Origin: Nevskia sp.
Lineage (GTDB): Bacteria > Pseudomonadota > Gammaproteobacteria > Nevskiales > Nevskiaceae
Direction of reading: 5' to 3'
Assembly (NCBI GenBank): GCA_031291075.1
Contig: JARLJS010000020.1
Location: forward strand, 1 to 40,124
DNA: 40,124 nucleotides
The first letter of the stretch is position 1, and each line of letters opens with the position of its first letter. Below, piece by piece: positions 33,499 through 40,124 of this stretch. Under the pieces are notes generated by a model. The model was not told where the DNA came from. It did not search any database and saw only the letters and a list, made by a program, of their open reading frames with translations. The translations under genes were made by a program, and so were the position numbers.

Positions 33499-34396
33499 GA
33501 ATAATGTCCGGATGCAAACTTTACTGCGCTGGACGCTGACCGTCCTCGGCCAGGCCCCGCTGCCGCTGCTGCACGGCCTAGGCTGGATCCTGGGCAGCCT
33601 GCTCTGGCTGGTGCCGAACCGTTTTCGCGCCATCACCTTGCTGCACTTGGAGCTGTGCTTCCCGGAACAGCCGGCGGCGGAGCGCGCGCGCATCGCCCGC
33701 CGCAGCCTGATCGAGAGCGGCAAGGCGGTGTGCGAGGTGCCGGCGCTGTGGTTCGGCTCCGACCGGCGGCTGCGCCGCTGGCTGGCCGACGCGGAGGCGC
33801 TGCGCGCGCTACAGACCGCGGTGGCGGGAGGCAAGGGCGCGATCATGCTGACGCCGCACCTGGGCGCCTGGGAGATCGCCAGCTTTTTCTGCGCCCAGGC
33901 GGGGCCGATCACGGTGCTGTACAAGCCGCAGAAAGGCGCCGCCGACGCGGTGATCCTGCGCGGCCGCAGCCGCTGGCCGGAGGTGAAGCCGGTGCCGACC
34001 AGCGGCGGTGGCGTGAAGGCCCTGCTGGCGGCGCTCAAGCACGGCGAGCTGGTCGGCATCCTGCCCGACCACGACCCCCCGGAGGAGTCCGGCACCCGTT
34101 TCGCGCCGCTGTTCGGCATCCCCGCCAACACCATGGACCTGGTGGGCAGGCTGGCGGCCCGCAGCGGCGCGCCGGTCTGGTTCGTCACCGCCCGGCGGCT
34201 GCCCTGGGGCCGCGGCTTCCGCTTCCAGCTCGACCGGGCGCCGCCCGGCATCGACGACGCCGAGCAGGGCGCGGCAGCCCTCAACCAGGGGGTGGAGGCC
34301 TGCGTGATGCGTCTTCCCGAACAGTACTGGTGGAGCTACAAACGCTATCGGCGGCGGCCGCCGGGCTCCAGCGACCCTTACCTGAAGCTTTCCTAG
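33497..34396 (+). CDS. LpxL/HtrB-family lipid acyltransferase
   Basis: A 299-residue membrane-associated acyltransferase of the lipid A late acyltransferase family. The N-terminal anchor is LRWTLTVLGQAPLPLLHGLGWILGSLLWLVPNRFR. The family catalytic HX4(D/E) motif is seen as TPHLGAWEIASFF (H121, E126). Further conserved parts are VLYKPQKG, GGGVKALLAALKHGELVGILPDHDPPEESGTRFAPLFGIPANT and the closing QYWWSYKRYRRRP. It would add a fatty acid to lipid A or a related lipid at the inner membrane. Start 33497 or, six residues shorter than the motif start allows, 33512 (MQTLLRW); the upstream ATG is kept with moderate certainty. It is divergent from dtd with overlapping start codons. Confidence 0.9.
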   Translation: MNNVRMQTLLRWTLTVLGQAPLPLLHGLGWILGSLLWLVPNRFRAITLLHLELCFPEQPAAERARIARRSLIESGKAVCEVPALWFGSDRRLRRWLADAEALRALQTAVAGGKGAIMLTPHLGAWEIASFFCAQAGPITVLYKPQKGAADAVILRGRSRWPEVKPVPTSGGGVKALLAALKHGELVGILPDHDPPEESGTRFAPLFGIPANTMDLVGRLAARSGAPVWFVTARRLPWGRGFRFQLDRAPPGIDDAEQGAAALNQGVEACVMRLPEQYWWSYKRYRRRPPGSSDPYLKLS

Positions 34397-34501
34397 CACA
34401 GCAACTGCTCTTATAGTTGCGGCCGCTGCCCGGGAACTCCGGGCGTGTTGCGCCGGTCACATGCGCGCTTTGTATTTCCGAACAACCATCACTCATCGGA
34501 C

Positions 34502-35458
34502 ATGGACAAGCAAATCCTGATCGAGGCACGCGAGCTGTCGCGGCGCTATGGCGCGACGGCTGCGGTGAACGGCCTCAACCTGACCCTGCGCCAGGGCGAG
34601 ATCCTCGGCCTGCTCGGCCCCAACGGGGCGGGCAAGTCCACCACCATGAAGATGCTGGCCGGCTGCCTGGCGCCGAGCGGGGGCGAGGTGACCATCAACG
34701 GCGTGAAGCTGGCGGAGGACCCGAAGCGGGCCAAGACCCACCTCGGCTACCTGCCGGAGCAGCCGCCGCTGTACCCGGAGCTGACGGTGGACGAGTACCT
34801 GGGGTTCTGCGCCGGCCTGCACGGCATCCCCGGCGGGGAGCGCGCCGCCGCCGTGGCGCGGGCCAAGCAGGCTTGCGGCCTCACCGACGTGGGGCAGCGC
34901 CTGATCCATAACCTGTCCAAGGGCTACCAGCAGCGCGTCGGCCTGGCGCAGGCGATTGTCCACCGCCCGGCGGTGATCATCCTGGACGAGCCGACCGTGG
35001 GGCTGGACCCGATCCAGATCCGCGAGATCCGCGTCCTGATCCGCGAGCTGGGGCAGAGCCACAGCGTGATCCTGTCCAGCCACATCCTGCCGGAGATCCA
35101 GGCGGTGTGCGACCGCGTGATGATCATCAACAAGGGCCGCGTGGTCTATGCCGAGACCCTGGACCGCATGGCCCAGCACCGGGTCGAGGCGGTGATCCTG
35201 GGCCTGCTGCGGCCGCCGGCGCTGGAGACCCTGGCCCGGCTGCCCGGCATCAGCCACGTCGACGTGCTGGAGAACGGCCAGTTCCGCCTCGCCGTCGCCG
35301 GCGACGCCGATCCGCGCGAGGCGGTCGCCGACGCGGCGGCGAAGAACGGCTGGGGCCTGGTCGAGCTGCGGGCCCAGGCCAAGACCCTGGAGGAGGTGTT
35401 CGTCGAACTCACCTCCGGCGACGTCACCATCCACGAGACCACCAAGGAGGCGGCGTGA
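34502..35458 (+). CDS. ABC transporter ATP-binding protein, GldA-like
   Basis: A 318-residue ATPase. Walker A GPNGAGKST (39-47), Q-loop LGYLPEQPPLYPELTVDEYL, signature LSKGYQQRVGLAQAIVHRP, Walker B VIILDEPTVGLDP and H-loop SVILSSHILPEIQ are all intact. The C-terminal extra domain (about 230-318), ending in LEEVFVELTS, is typical of GldA/NatA-type exporters. It opens a four-gene operon with the permease (GTGA overlap), a GldG-like protein and a DUF4340 protein. In Bacteroidetes GldAFG is linked to gliding; in proteobacteria the same gene set has no settled role. The ATG at 34502 is preferred; an upstream extension is not conserved in type. Confidence 0.95.
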   Translation: MDKQILIEARELSRRYGATAAVNGLNLTLRQGEILGLLGPNGAGKSTTMKMLAGCLAPSGGEVTINGVKLAEDPKRAKTHLGYLPEQPPLYPELTVDEYLGFCAGLHGIPGGERAAAVARAKQACGLTDVGQRLIHNLSKGYQQRVGLAQAIVHRPAVIILDEPTVGLDPIQIREIRVLIRELGQSHSVILSSHILPEIQAVCDRVMIINKGRVVYAETLDRMAQHRVEAVILGLLRPPALETLARLPGISHVDVLENGQFRLAVAGDADPREAVADAAAKNGWGLVELRAQAKTLEEVFVELTSGDVTIHETTKEAA

Positions 35459-36198
35459 GCACCGTCCTGTCCATCGCGCGCAACGAGACGCGCCGCATCT
35501 TCGTGTCGCCGCTGGCCTGGACCATGCTGGGCGTGTTCCAGTTCATCGTGGCGATGGCCTTCGTCAAAAGCCTCGACACCTACGCCATGAACGCCGAGAT
35601 GGGCGACCGCGTCACCGGCGTGTCCGACTACCTGACCATGAACGTGTACGGCTTCGCCTCGGTGATCGGCCTGTTCGTCATCCCGCTGCTGACCATGCGC
35701 ACCTTCGCCGAGGAGCGCAAGTCGCAGTCGCTGACTTTGCTGCTGTCGGCGCCGGTGTCGCTGATCGAGATCGTGCTCGGCAAGTTCTTCGCCGTGCTGG
35801 TGTTCGTGCTGGCGGCGGCCGCGTTGCTCGCCGTGCAGGCCAGTGTGCTGATGTTCGGCACCCATCTCGATCTCGGCAAGGTGGCGGCGGGGCTGCTCGG
35901 CTTCGTGCTGATGCTGGGCGCGTTCGGCGCCTCCGGGCTGTTCGCCTCCACCCTGACGCGCGAGCCCACCATCGCCGCGCTGCTCGGCTTCGCCATCGCC
36001 CTGGTGGTGTGGATCTCCAGCATGTTCCAGTCCTCGCCGGGCTGGCTTGGGCAGCTCGTCGGCTACCTGTCGCTGATCACCCACTACGACAGCCTCAGCC
36101 GCGGCGTCTTCAATTCGGCCGACGTCGTCTACTACCTGCTGTTCACCGTGTTCTTCCTGTGGCTGGCCGTGCTGCGGCTGGACATCGAGCGCAGCTGA
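35455..36198 (+). CDS. ABC transporter permease, GldF-like
   Basis: A 247-residue ABC-2 type permease with six membrane segments (about 18-40, 60-80, 103-130, 140-165, 172-195, 222-243). The opening VLSIARNETRRIFVSPLAWTMLGVFQFIVAMAF and the cytosolic MRTFAEERKSQSLTLLLSAPVSLIEIVLGKFFAV coupling segment are characteristic. Translation starts at GTG 35455, overlapping the ATPase stop as GTGA and preceded by a strong AAGGAGG site. It forms the membrane part of the exporter with the preceding ATPase. Confidence 0.93.
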   Translation: MSTVLSIARNETRRIFVSPLAWTMLGVFQFIVAMAFVKSLDTYAMNAEMGDRVTGVSDYLTMNVYGFASVIGLFVIPLLTMRTFAEERKSQSLTLLLSAPVSLIEIVLGKFFAVLVFVLAAAALLAVQASVLMFGTHLDLGKVAAGLLGFVLMLGAFGASGLFASTLTREPTIAALLGFAIALVVWISSMFQSSPGWLGQLVGYLSLITHYDSLSRGVFNSADVVYYLLFTVFFLWLAVLRLDIERS

Positions 36199-36220
36199 CC
36201 ACGCAAGCTTCCCAACACCC

Positions 36221-37633
36221 ATGAATGCCAAACGCTCAAAACTGCTGCAGCAAATCGTCAACGGGCTCCTGATCACGATCGCGCTCGGCCTGCTGGGCGT
36301 GTTGTCGGTGCGCTACAAGGTCGAGCTGGACTGGACCGCCGGCCACCGCAACACCCTGACCGAGGCCAGCCGCAAGCTGCTGGCACAGATGCACGACCCG
36401 GTCCACTTCATCGTGTTCGACGACCTCAGCTCGGAGAACCGGCCGGGAGTGCAGATGTGGGTGGACCGCTACAAGCGCTTCAAGCCGGACATCGACGTCA
36501 GCTTCGTCGATCCCTCGCGCGACCCCGCCAAGGTGAAGCAGTACAGCATCGACCAACGCGGCGAATTGGTGGTGGAGTACCAGAACCGGCACGAGACGCT
36601 GCGGGCGCTGTCGGAGACCCTGGTGACCGGGGCGCTGCAGCGGCTGATGGATTCGAGCGAGCACTACGTGGTGTTCCTCGAAGGCCACGGCGAGCATTCC
36701 ATCAACCCGACCAACAGCGAGTACAGCTCGCAGGTCGACTACGACCAGTTTGTCCAGGCGCTGCGCGAGAAGGGCCTCAAGGTGCAGGGCCTGAACCTGA
36801 TCAAGTCGCCGTCCATCCCGGACAACACCTCGGTGCTGGTGATCGCCAGCCCGACCCAGAAGCTGCTCGACGGCGAGATCAAGATCGTCGACGACTACGT
36901 CAAGGCCGGCGGCAACCTGCTGTGGCTGAACGACCCGGAACAGCCGACCGGCCTCGACGCGGTGGCCAAGACGCTGGGCTTCACCTGGCTCAACGGCTAC
37001 GCCGTGTTCCCGGACTACCAGGCGCTGGGCACCGGCTCGCCCTCGATCTACCTCGCCGCGAACTACCCGCCCAACCCGGTGACCGAGGGCTTCACCGAGA
37101 TCACCGCCTATCCGCTGGTGCGTCCGGTGGATTGGGACAAGGACGCCGACCGCGCCGCCGGCTGGGACGTGCTGCCGCTGCTGGAAACCAACGACAGCTC
37201 ATGGCTGGAGACCGGCCCGGCGACGCAGACCACCATCACCTTCGACGAGAAGAAGGGCGACAAGCCGGGGCCGCTCACCATCGGCCTGACCATGACGCGC
37301 CAGGTGCAGCCGCCCGCCGCCGCCAAGGACGACAAGACGGCCGCGAGCAAGCCCGCGCGCAGCCAGCGTGTGGCGATCATCGGCGATTCCGATTTCCTGA
37401 CCGATGCCTTCCTGACTTTCGCGCCAGGCAACAAGCTGCTGGGCCTGAACGTGATCCAGTGGCTGGCAGCGCGCGACGCGCAGCTCAACATCGACGTGCC
37501 GAAGGCGCCGGACGTCTCGCTCTACCTGCCCGGCTGGGCCGGCTGGCTCATCACCGCGGGCTTCATCGGCCTGCTGCCGCTGCTGTTGATCGGCTACGGC
37601 GCGTTGCGCTGGGTGCGGCGCCGGCGCAGTTGA
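36221..37633 (+). CDS. GldG-like ABC-associated substrate/periplasmic protein
   Basis: A 470-residue protein with one N-terminal membrane helix (IVNGLLITIALGLLGVLSV) and one C-terminal helix (PGWAGWLITAGFIGLLPLLLIGYGALRW), leaving a large periplasmic domain between. The sequence DWTAGHRNTLTEASRKLLAQMHDPVHFIVFDD is the family start (cf. GldG/DUF7088), and VVFLEGHGEHSI, SPTQKLLDGEIKIVDDYVKAGGNLLWLNDPE and RVAIIGDSDFLTDAFLTF.PGNKLLGLNVIQWLA are the later conserved blocks. It follows the permease by 22 bases and precedes the DUF4340 gene by 19. Its job, presumably substrate capture or scaffolding for the ABC exporter, is inferred from its neighbours. Confidence 0.92.
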   Translation: MNAKRSKLLQQIVNGLLITIALGLLGVLSVRYKVELDWTAGHRNTLTEASRKLLAQMHDPVHFIVFDDLSSENRPGVQMWVDRYKRFKPDIDVSFVDPSRDPAKVKQYSIDQRGELVVEYQNRHETLRALSETLVTGALQRLMDSSEHYVVFLEGHGEHSINPTNSEYSSQVDYDQFVQALREKGLKVQGLNLIKSPSIPDNTSVLVIASPTQKLLDGEIKIVDDYVKAGGNLLWLNDPEQPTGLDAVAKTLGFTWLNGYAVFPDYQALGTGSPSIYLAANYPPNPVTEGFTEITAYPLVRPVDWDKDADRAAGWDVLPLLETNDSSWLETGPATQTTITFDEKKGDKPGPLTIGLTMTRQVQPPAAAKDDKTAASKPARSQRVAIIGDSDFLTDAFLTFAPGNKLLGLNVIQWLAARDAQLNIDVPKAPDVSLYLPGWAGWLITAGFIGLLPLLLIGYGALRWVRRRRS

Positions 37634-37652
37634 GAATCGAGGAGGGGATATC

Positions 37653-38600
37653 GTGAAGCGGCAGCGCTTGAACCTGATCCTGTGCGTGGTGGTGCTGGGG
37701 CTGACCGCCGCGGTATACCTGAGCCAGAAGAAGGAACCGCCCAAGGGCGCGCCGCTGACCGCGCTCAAGGAGGAGGCGGTGGACCGGATCACGCTGCAGC
37801 ATCCGAAGTCTGCGGACATCGTGCTGGAGAAGAAGGACGGCAAGTGGGCGCTGACCGCCCCGGTGCAGACGCCGGCGGACCCCTTCGAGGTGAAGACGCT
37901 GACCGGCCTGGCCACGCTGGAGACGCGGTCCATCATCGAGCCCAAGGAGGTCAAGCTGGCCGACCTGGGACTCGATCCGCCCGGGTTCAGCGTGCTGCTC
38001 AACGACGTGAAGCTGGAGTTCGGCGGAGTGGAACCGCTCAAGTACCGCCGCTACATCCTGCTGCACGCCGGCGCGCCGGACGCCAAGGTCGCGCTGGTGG
38101 ACGACCCCGCCGGCTCGGTGCTGGACGCGGACTACTCCGACCTGGTCAGCAAGAACCTGCTGCCGGAAGGGGCGGAGATCGCCTCCATCGCCGTGCCCGG
38201 CCTGCGCGTGGCACGCGGCGCGGACGGCAAGTCCTGGAACACCGATCCCGCCGACCCCAAGGCCGGCAGCGACGAGCTGCAGAAGTTCGTCGACGCCTGG
38301 TCCGGCGCGCACGCCATGTGGAACGCCGCCCAGCCGGCGGACGACAAGCCCGCCGACAAGCCGGAGGCCGTCACCGTGACGTTCAAGGACGGCAGGTCGA
38401 TCGTGTTCAATATCGTCGCGCGCGATCCGCAGCTCCTGCTGGAACGCCCCGACCTCAAAGTCCGCTACGCCCTGTCCAAGACCGATACCGACACGCTGCT
38501 GAAGCTGCCGGAGCCGCCGCCTGCGCCCAAGGCCGCAGCGGTGGAGGACAAAAAGGCCGAAGCCGCGCCCGCGCCGCCGGCGCCCGCCGCCAAGCCCTGA
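37653..38600 (+). CDS. DUF4340 domain-containing protein
   Basis: A 315-residue protein with an N-terminal anchor (KRQRLNLILCVVVLGLTAAVYLSQ) and the DUF4340 beta-rich domain: VDRITLQHPKSADIVLEKKDGKWALTAPVQTPADPFEVKTLTGLATLETRS, LADLGLDPPGFSVLLND, and a repeat-like second half (VARGADGKSWNTDPADPKAGSDELQKFVDAWSGAHAMW). The C-terminus is Ala/Pro/Lys-rich. GTG start at 37653 with GAGGAGGGG upstream. DUF4340 proteins accompany gldFG-like genes across bacteria; function unknown. It ends the operon. Confidence 0.9.
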   Translation: MKRQRLNLILCVVVLGLTAAVYLSQKKEPPKGAPLTALKEEAVDRITLQHPKSADIVLEKKDGKWALTAPVQTPADPFEVKTLTGLATLETRSIIEPKEVKLADLGLDPPGFSVLLNDVKLEFGGVEPLKYRRYILLHAGAPDAKVALVDDPAGSVLDADYSDLVSKNLLPEGAEIASIAVPGLRVARGADGKSWNTDPADPKAGSDELQKFVDAWSGAHAMWNAAQPADDKPADKPEAVTVTFKDGRSIVFNIVARDPQLLLERPDLKVRYALSKTDTDTLLKLPEPPPAPKAAAVEDKKAEAAPAPPAPAAKP

Positions 38601-38652
38601 GCGCAGCCGCGGCGGGCATTCCCGCCTGCGCCGGAATGCGGGACACTCGGCC

Positions 38653-39468
38653 ATGCCCGAACTGCCCGAAGTCGAAACCGTCCGCCGCGGCGTGGAGCCG
38701 CATGTCGTAGGCCGCACCATCCGCGAGGCGGTGGTGCGCGACGCGCGCCTGCGCTGGCCGGTGCCGGCCGGCTTCGCCGACTACGTGCGCGGCAAGCGCA
38801 TCCGCGGCGTGGCGAGGCGAGGCAAATACCTCATCTTCGACCTCGGGGGCGACCGCGTCATCGTGCACCTGGGCATGACCGGCCGCCTGCTGCTGCTCGA
38901 CGCGAAGGAGCCGCTCAAGCGCCACGACCACGTCGACCTGGTGCTGTCCGGCAAGCTGCTGCTGCGCTTCAACGACCCGCGCCGCTTCGGCGCCGTGCTG
39001 CCGTGGCCGGAGGCGGAGAAGGAGCATGTGCTGCTGGCCGGCATGGGGCCGGAGCCCCTGTCCGACGACTTCTCCGGCGAATATCTCTACCAACGCTCGC
39101 GCGGGCGCAGCGCGGCGGTGAAGCTGTTCATCATGGATGGGGGCATCGTCGTCGGGGTTGGCAACATCTACGCCTCGGAGGCGCTGTTCCGCGCCGGCAT
39201 CCGGCCGGCGAAAGCGGCGGGCCGGGTGAGCCGCGTGCAGTACGACAAGCTGGCGCAGGCGATCCGCGACGTGCTCAATTTCGCCATCGCGCATGGGGGA
39301 ACCACGCTGCGCGACTATCGCGGCAGCGACGGCAACGCGGGATACTTCCAGCAGGAACTGATGGTGTATGGGAGGGAAGGGCAGGCGTGCAAAGTTTGTG
39401 GCACACCGATCAGGCGGGTGGTGCTGGGACAGCGCTCGACGTATTACTGCCACACCTGTCAGAAGTAG
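38653..39468 (+). CDS. mutM: Formamidopyrimidine-DNA glycosylase (Fpg/MutM)
   Basis: A 271-residue base-excision repair enzyme that removes 8-oxoguanine and formamidopyrimidines and nicks the abasic site. The N-terminal catalytic PELPEVETVRRGVEP is intact (Pro after Met, Glu3), the catalytic lysine is in VARRGKYLIFDL, and the H2TH region includes IVVGVGNIYASEALFRAGIRP. The zinc finger is CKVCGTPIRRVVLGQRSTYYCHTCQK with all four cysteines. The segment FIMDGGIVVGVGN is slightly unusual (GG in place of the common NK/QK). Confidence 0.97.
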   Translation: MPELPEVETVRRGVEPHVVGRTIREAVVRDARLRWPVPAGFADYVRGKRIRGVARRGKYLIFDLGGDRVIVHLGMTGRLLLLDAKEPLKRHDHVDLVLSGKLLLRFNDPRRFGAVLPWPEAEKEHVLLAGMGPEPLSDDFSGEYLYQRSRGRSAAVKLFIMDGGIVVGVGNIYASEALFRAGIRPAKAAGRVSRVQYDKLAQAIRDVLNFAIAHGGTTLRDYRGSDGNAGYFQQELMVYGREGQACKVCGTPIRRVVLGQRSTYYCHTCQK

Positions 39469-39549
39469 GATGGCCACGTTTTGTGTGCCCACGCGGTTGG
39501 GAACCACCCCCGTCGCCAACGCAGGCAGTACGAATCAGGAGGTCGCACG

Positions 39550-39996
39550 ATGTCGCTCGCGCTCTACGGTCATCCCTTTTCCTCGTACACGCAGAAGGTG
39601 CTCATTGCGCTGTACGAAAACGGCACGCCCTTCGAATTCCGCAGCCTCGGCCCGGATACGCCGCAGCACGCGGCCGAGTGGCTGCGGCGCTGGCCGCTAC
39701 GCAAGTTTCCGCTGCTGGTGGACGGCGAGCGCAACGTTGCGGAGACCAGCATCATCATCGAATACCTGCAGCTCATGCATCCCGGCCCGGTGCGACTGCT
39801 GCCCGCGGACCCGATGGCCGCGCTGGACGTACGCTTCCTCGACCGCTTCTTCGACCTGCACGTCATGAACGCGGCGCAGCACGCGGTGGATGGGGCGCTG
39901 ACGGGCGACCCGGTGAAGCGCCAGGAAGGACTGGCGCTTGCCGTGAAAAAGCTGGAACTCGCCTACGGCTGGCTCGAAGGACAGCTAGTGTGGTGA
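39550..39996 (+). pseudogene. GST-like protein truncated in the C-terminal domain
   Basis: A 148-residue ORF with a complete N-terminal thioredoxin-like GST domain: MSLALYGHPFSSYTQKVLIALYENGTPFEF with active-site Ser, FPLLVDGERNVAETSIIIEYLQLMHPG. The helical domain begins normally (DVRFLDRFFDLHVMN) but stops at LAYGWLEGQLVW, where full-length relatives continue with the A..TLAD..A folding helix. A dispersed repeat begins about 25 bases later, and no frame continues the domain. The start has a good AGGAGGT site. It is either decayed by insertion of the repeat or a natural short form. Confidence 0.7.
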
Positions 39997-40024
39997 GTTG
40001 GAAATCCGTTTATTAAGTTGGGAC

Positions 40025-40115
40025 TGTCGTCCCCGCGGAGGCGGGGACCCAGTTCTGCTTTGGAGCTTCGTGCAAAATCGAAAACTGGATTCCCGCCTGC
40101 GCGGGAATGACGAAG
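40025..40115. repeat. REP-like inverted hairpin pair at right end
   Basis: GTCGTCCCCGCGGAGGCGGG ... CCAGTT and AACTGG ... CCCGCCTGCGCGGGAATGAC: two hairpins of the family at 9204-9298 and 11282-11382, here facing each other about 38 bases apart. They abut the truncated GST-like gene. Confidence 0.8.
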
Positions 40116-40124
40116 AAATTTAGT

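Overview
The window is a GC-rich, densely coded piece of a gammaproteobacterial chromosome. Gene content (hemY, engB next to polA, cytochrome c4 beside dsbA, lysA-lptM, tamA-tamB, ttcA, a Kdo hydroxylase) and the many GC-rich hairpin repeats suggest the Xanthomonadales/Nevskiales side of the class; the exact genus cannot be read from the sequence. The first 80 bases look like a contig-end artefact.

Layout. 0.1-4.4 kb: hemY, mscL, a Kdo hydroxylase with a small lipoprotein, a short unknown gene and a GST; mscL is boxed in by two palindromes built from heptamer repeats. 4.4-9.2 kb: an orphan TadG-like protein, then cstA with ybdD (pyruvate/peptide uptake). 9.2-11.4 kb: an accessory island. Two inverted copies of a composite multi-hairpin repeat surround a lower-GC core with a cassette-like gene bounded by integron attC-like half-sites. 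11.4-16.1 kb: mnmG (broken by an apparent 2-bp deletion), an Mpo1-like protein, an M14 carboxypeptidase, dsbA and cytochrome c4, all leftward. 16.1-21.7 kb: engB rightward, then two tandem, nearly identical ~116-nt small-RNA genes, then polA, lysA and lptM leftward. 21.8-23.3 kb: an esterase, a MazEF-like toxin-antitoxin pair and a truncated HigA-like ORF. 23.4-32.9 kb: tamB-tamA, a MITE-like element with 20-bp perfect terminal repeats, a TraB/GumN protein, ttcA and a POT transporter with an unusual inserted domain. 33.0-40.1 kb: dtd and, divergently, an LpxL-like acyltransferase, a four-gene Gld-type ABC system, mutM and a GST cut short near a terminal repeat.

The main discovery candidates are: (1) the tandem small RNAs between engB and polA, each a chain of hairpins with C-rich loops ending in an intrinsic terminator, in the position held by Spot 42 in enterics and resembling the sX13 type of xanthomonads; (2) the inverted composite repeat, whose stems differ between the copies by compensatory base changes, which argues that the folded structure is selected; (3) the probable integron-cassette remnant inside it. 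The housekeeping genes are otherwise ordinary. Many apparent gene extensions come from repeats lying against start or stop codons, so starts were chosen by ribosome-binding site, family alignment and signal peptide.
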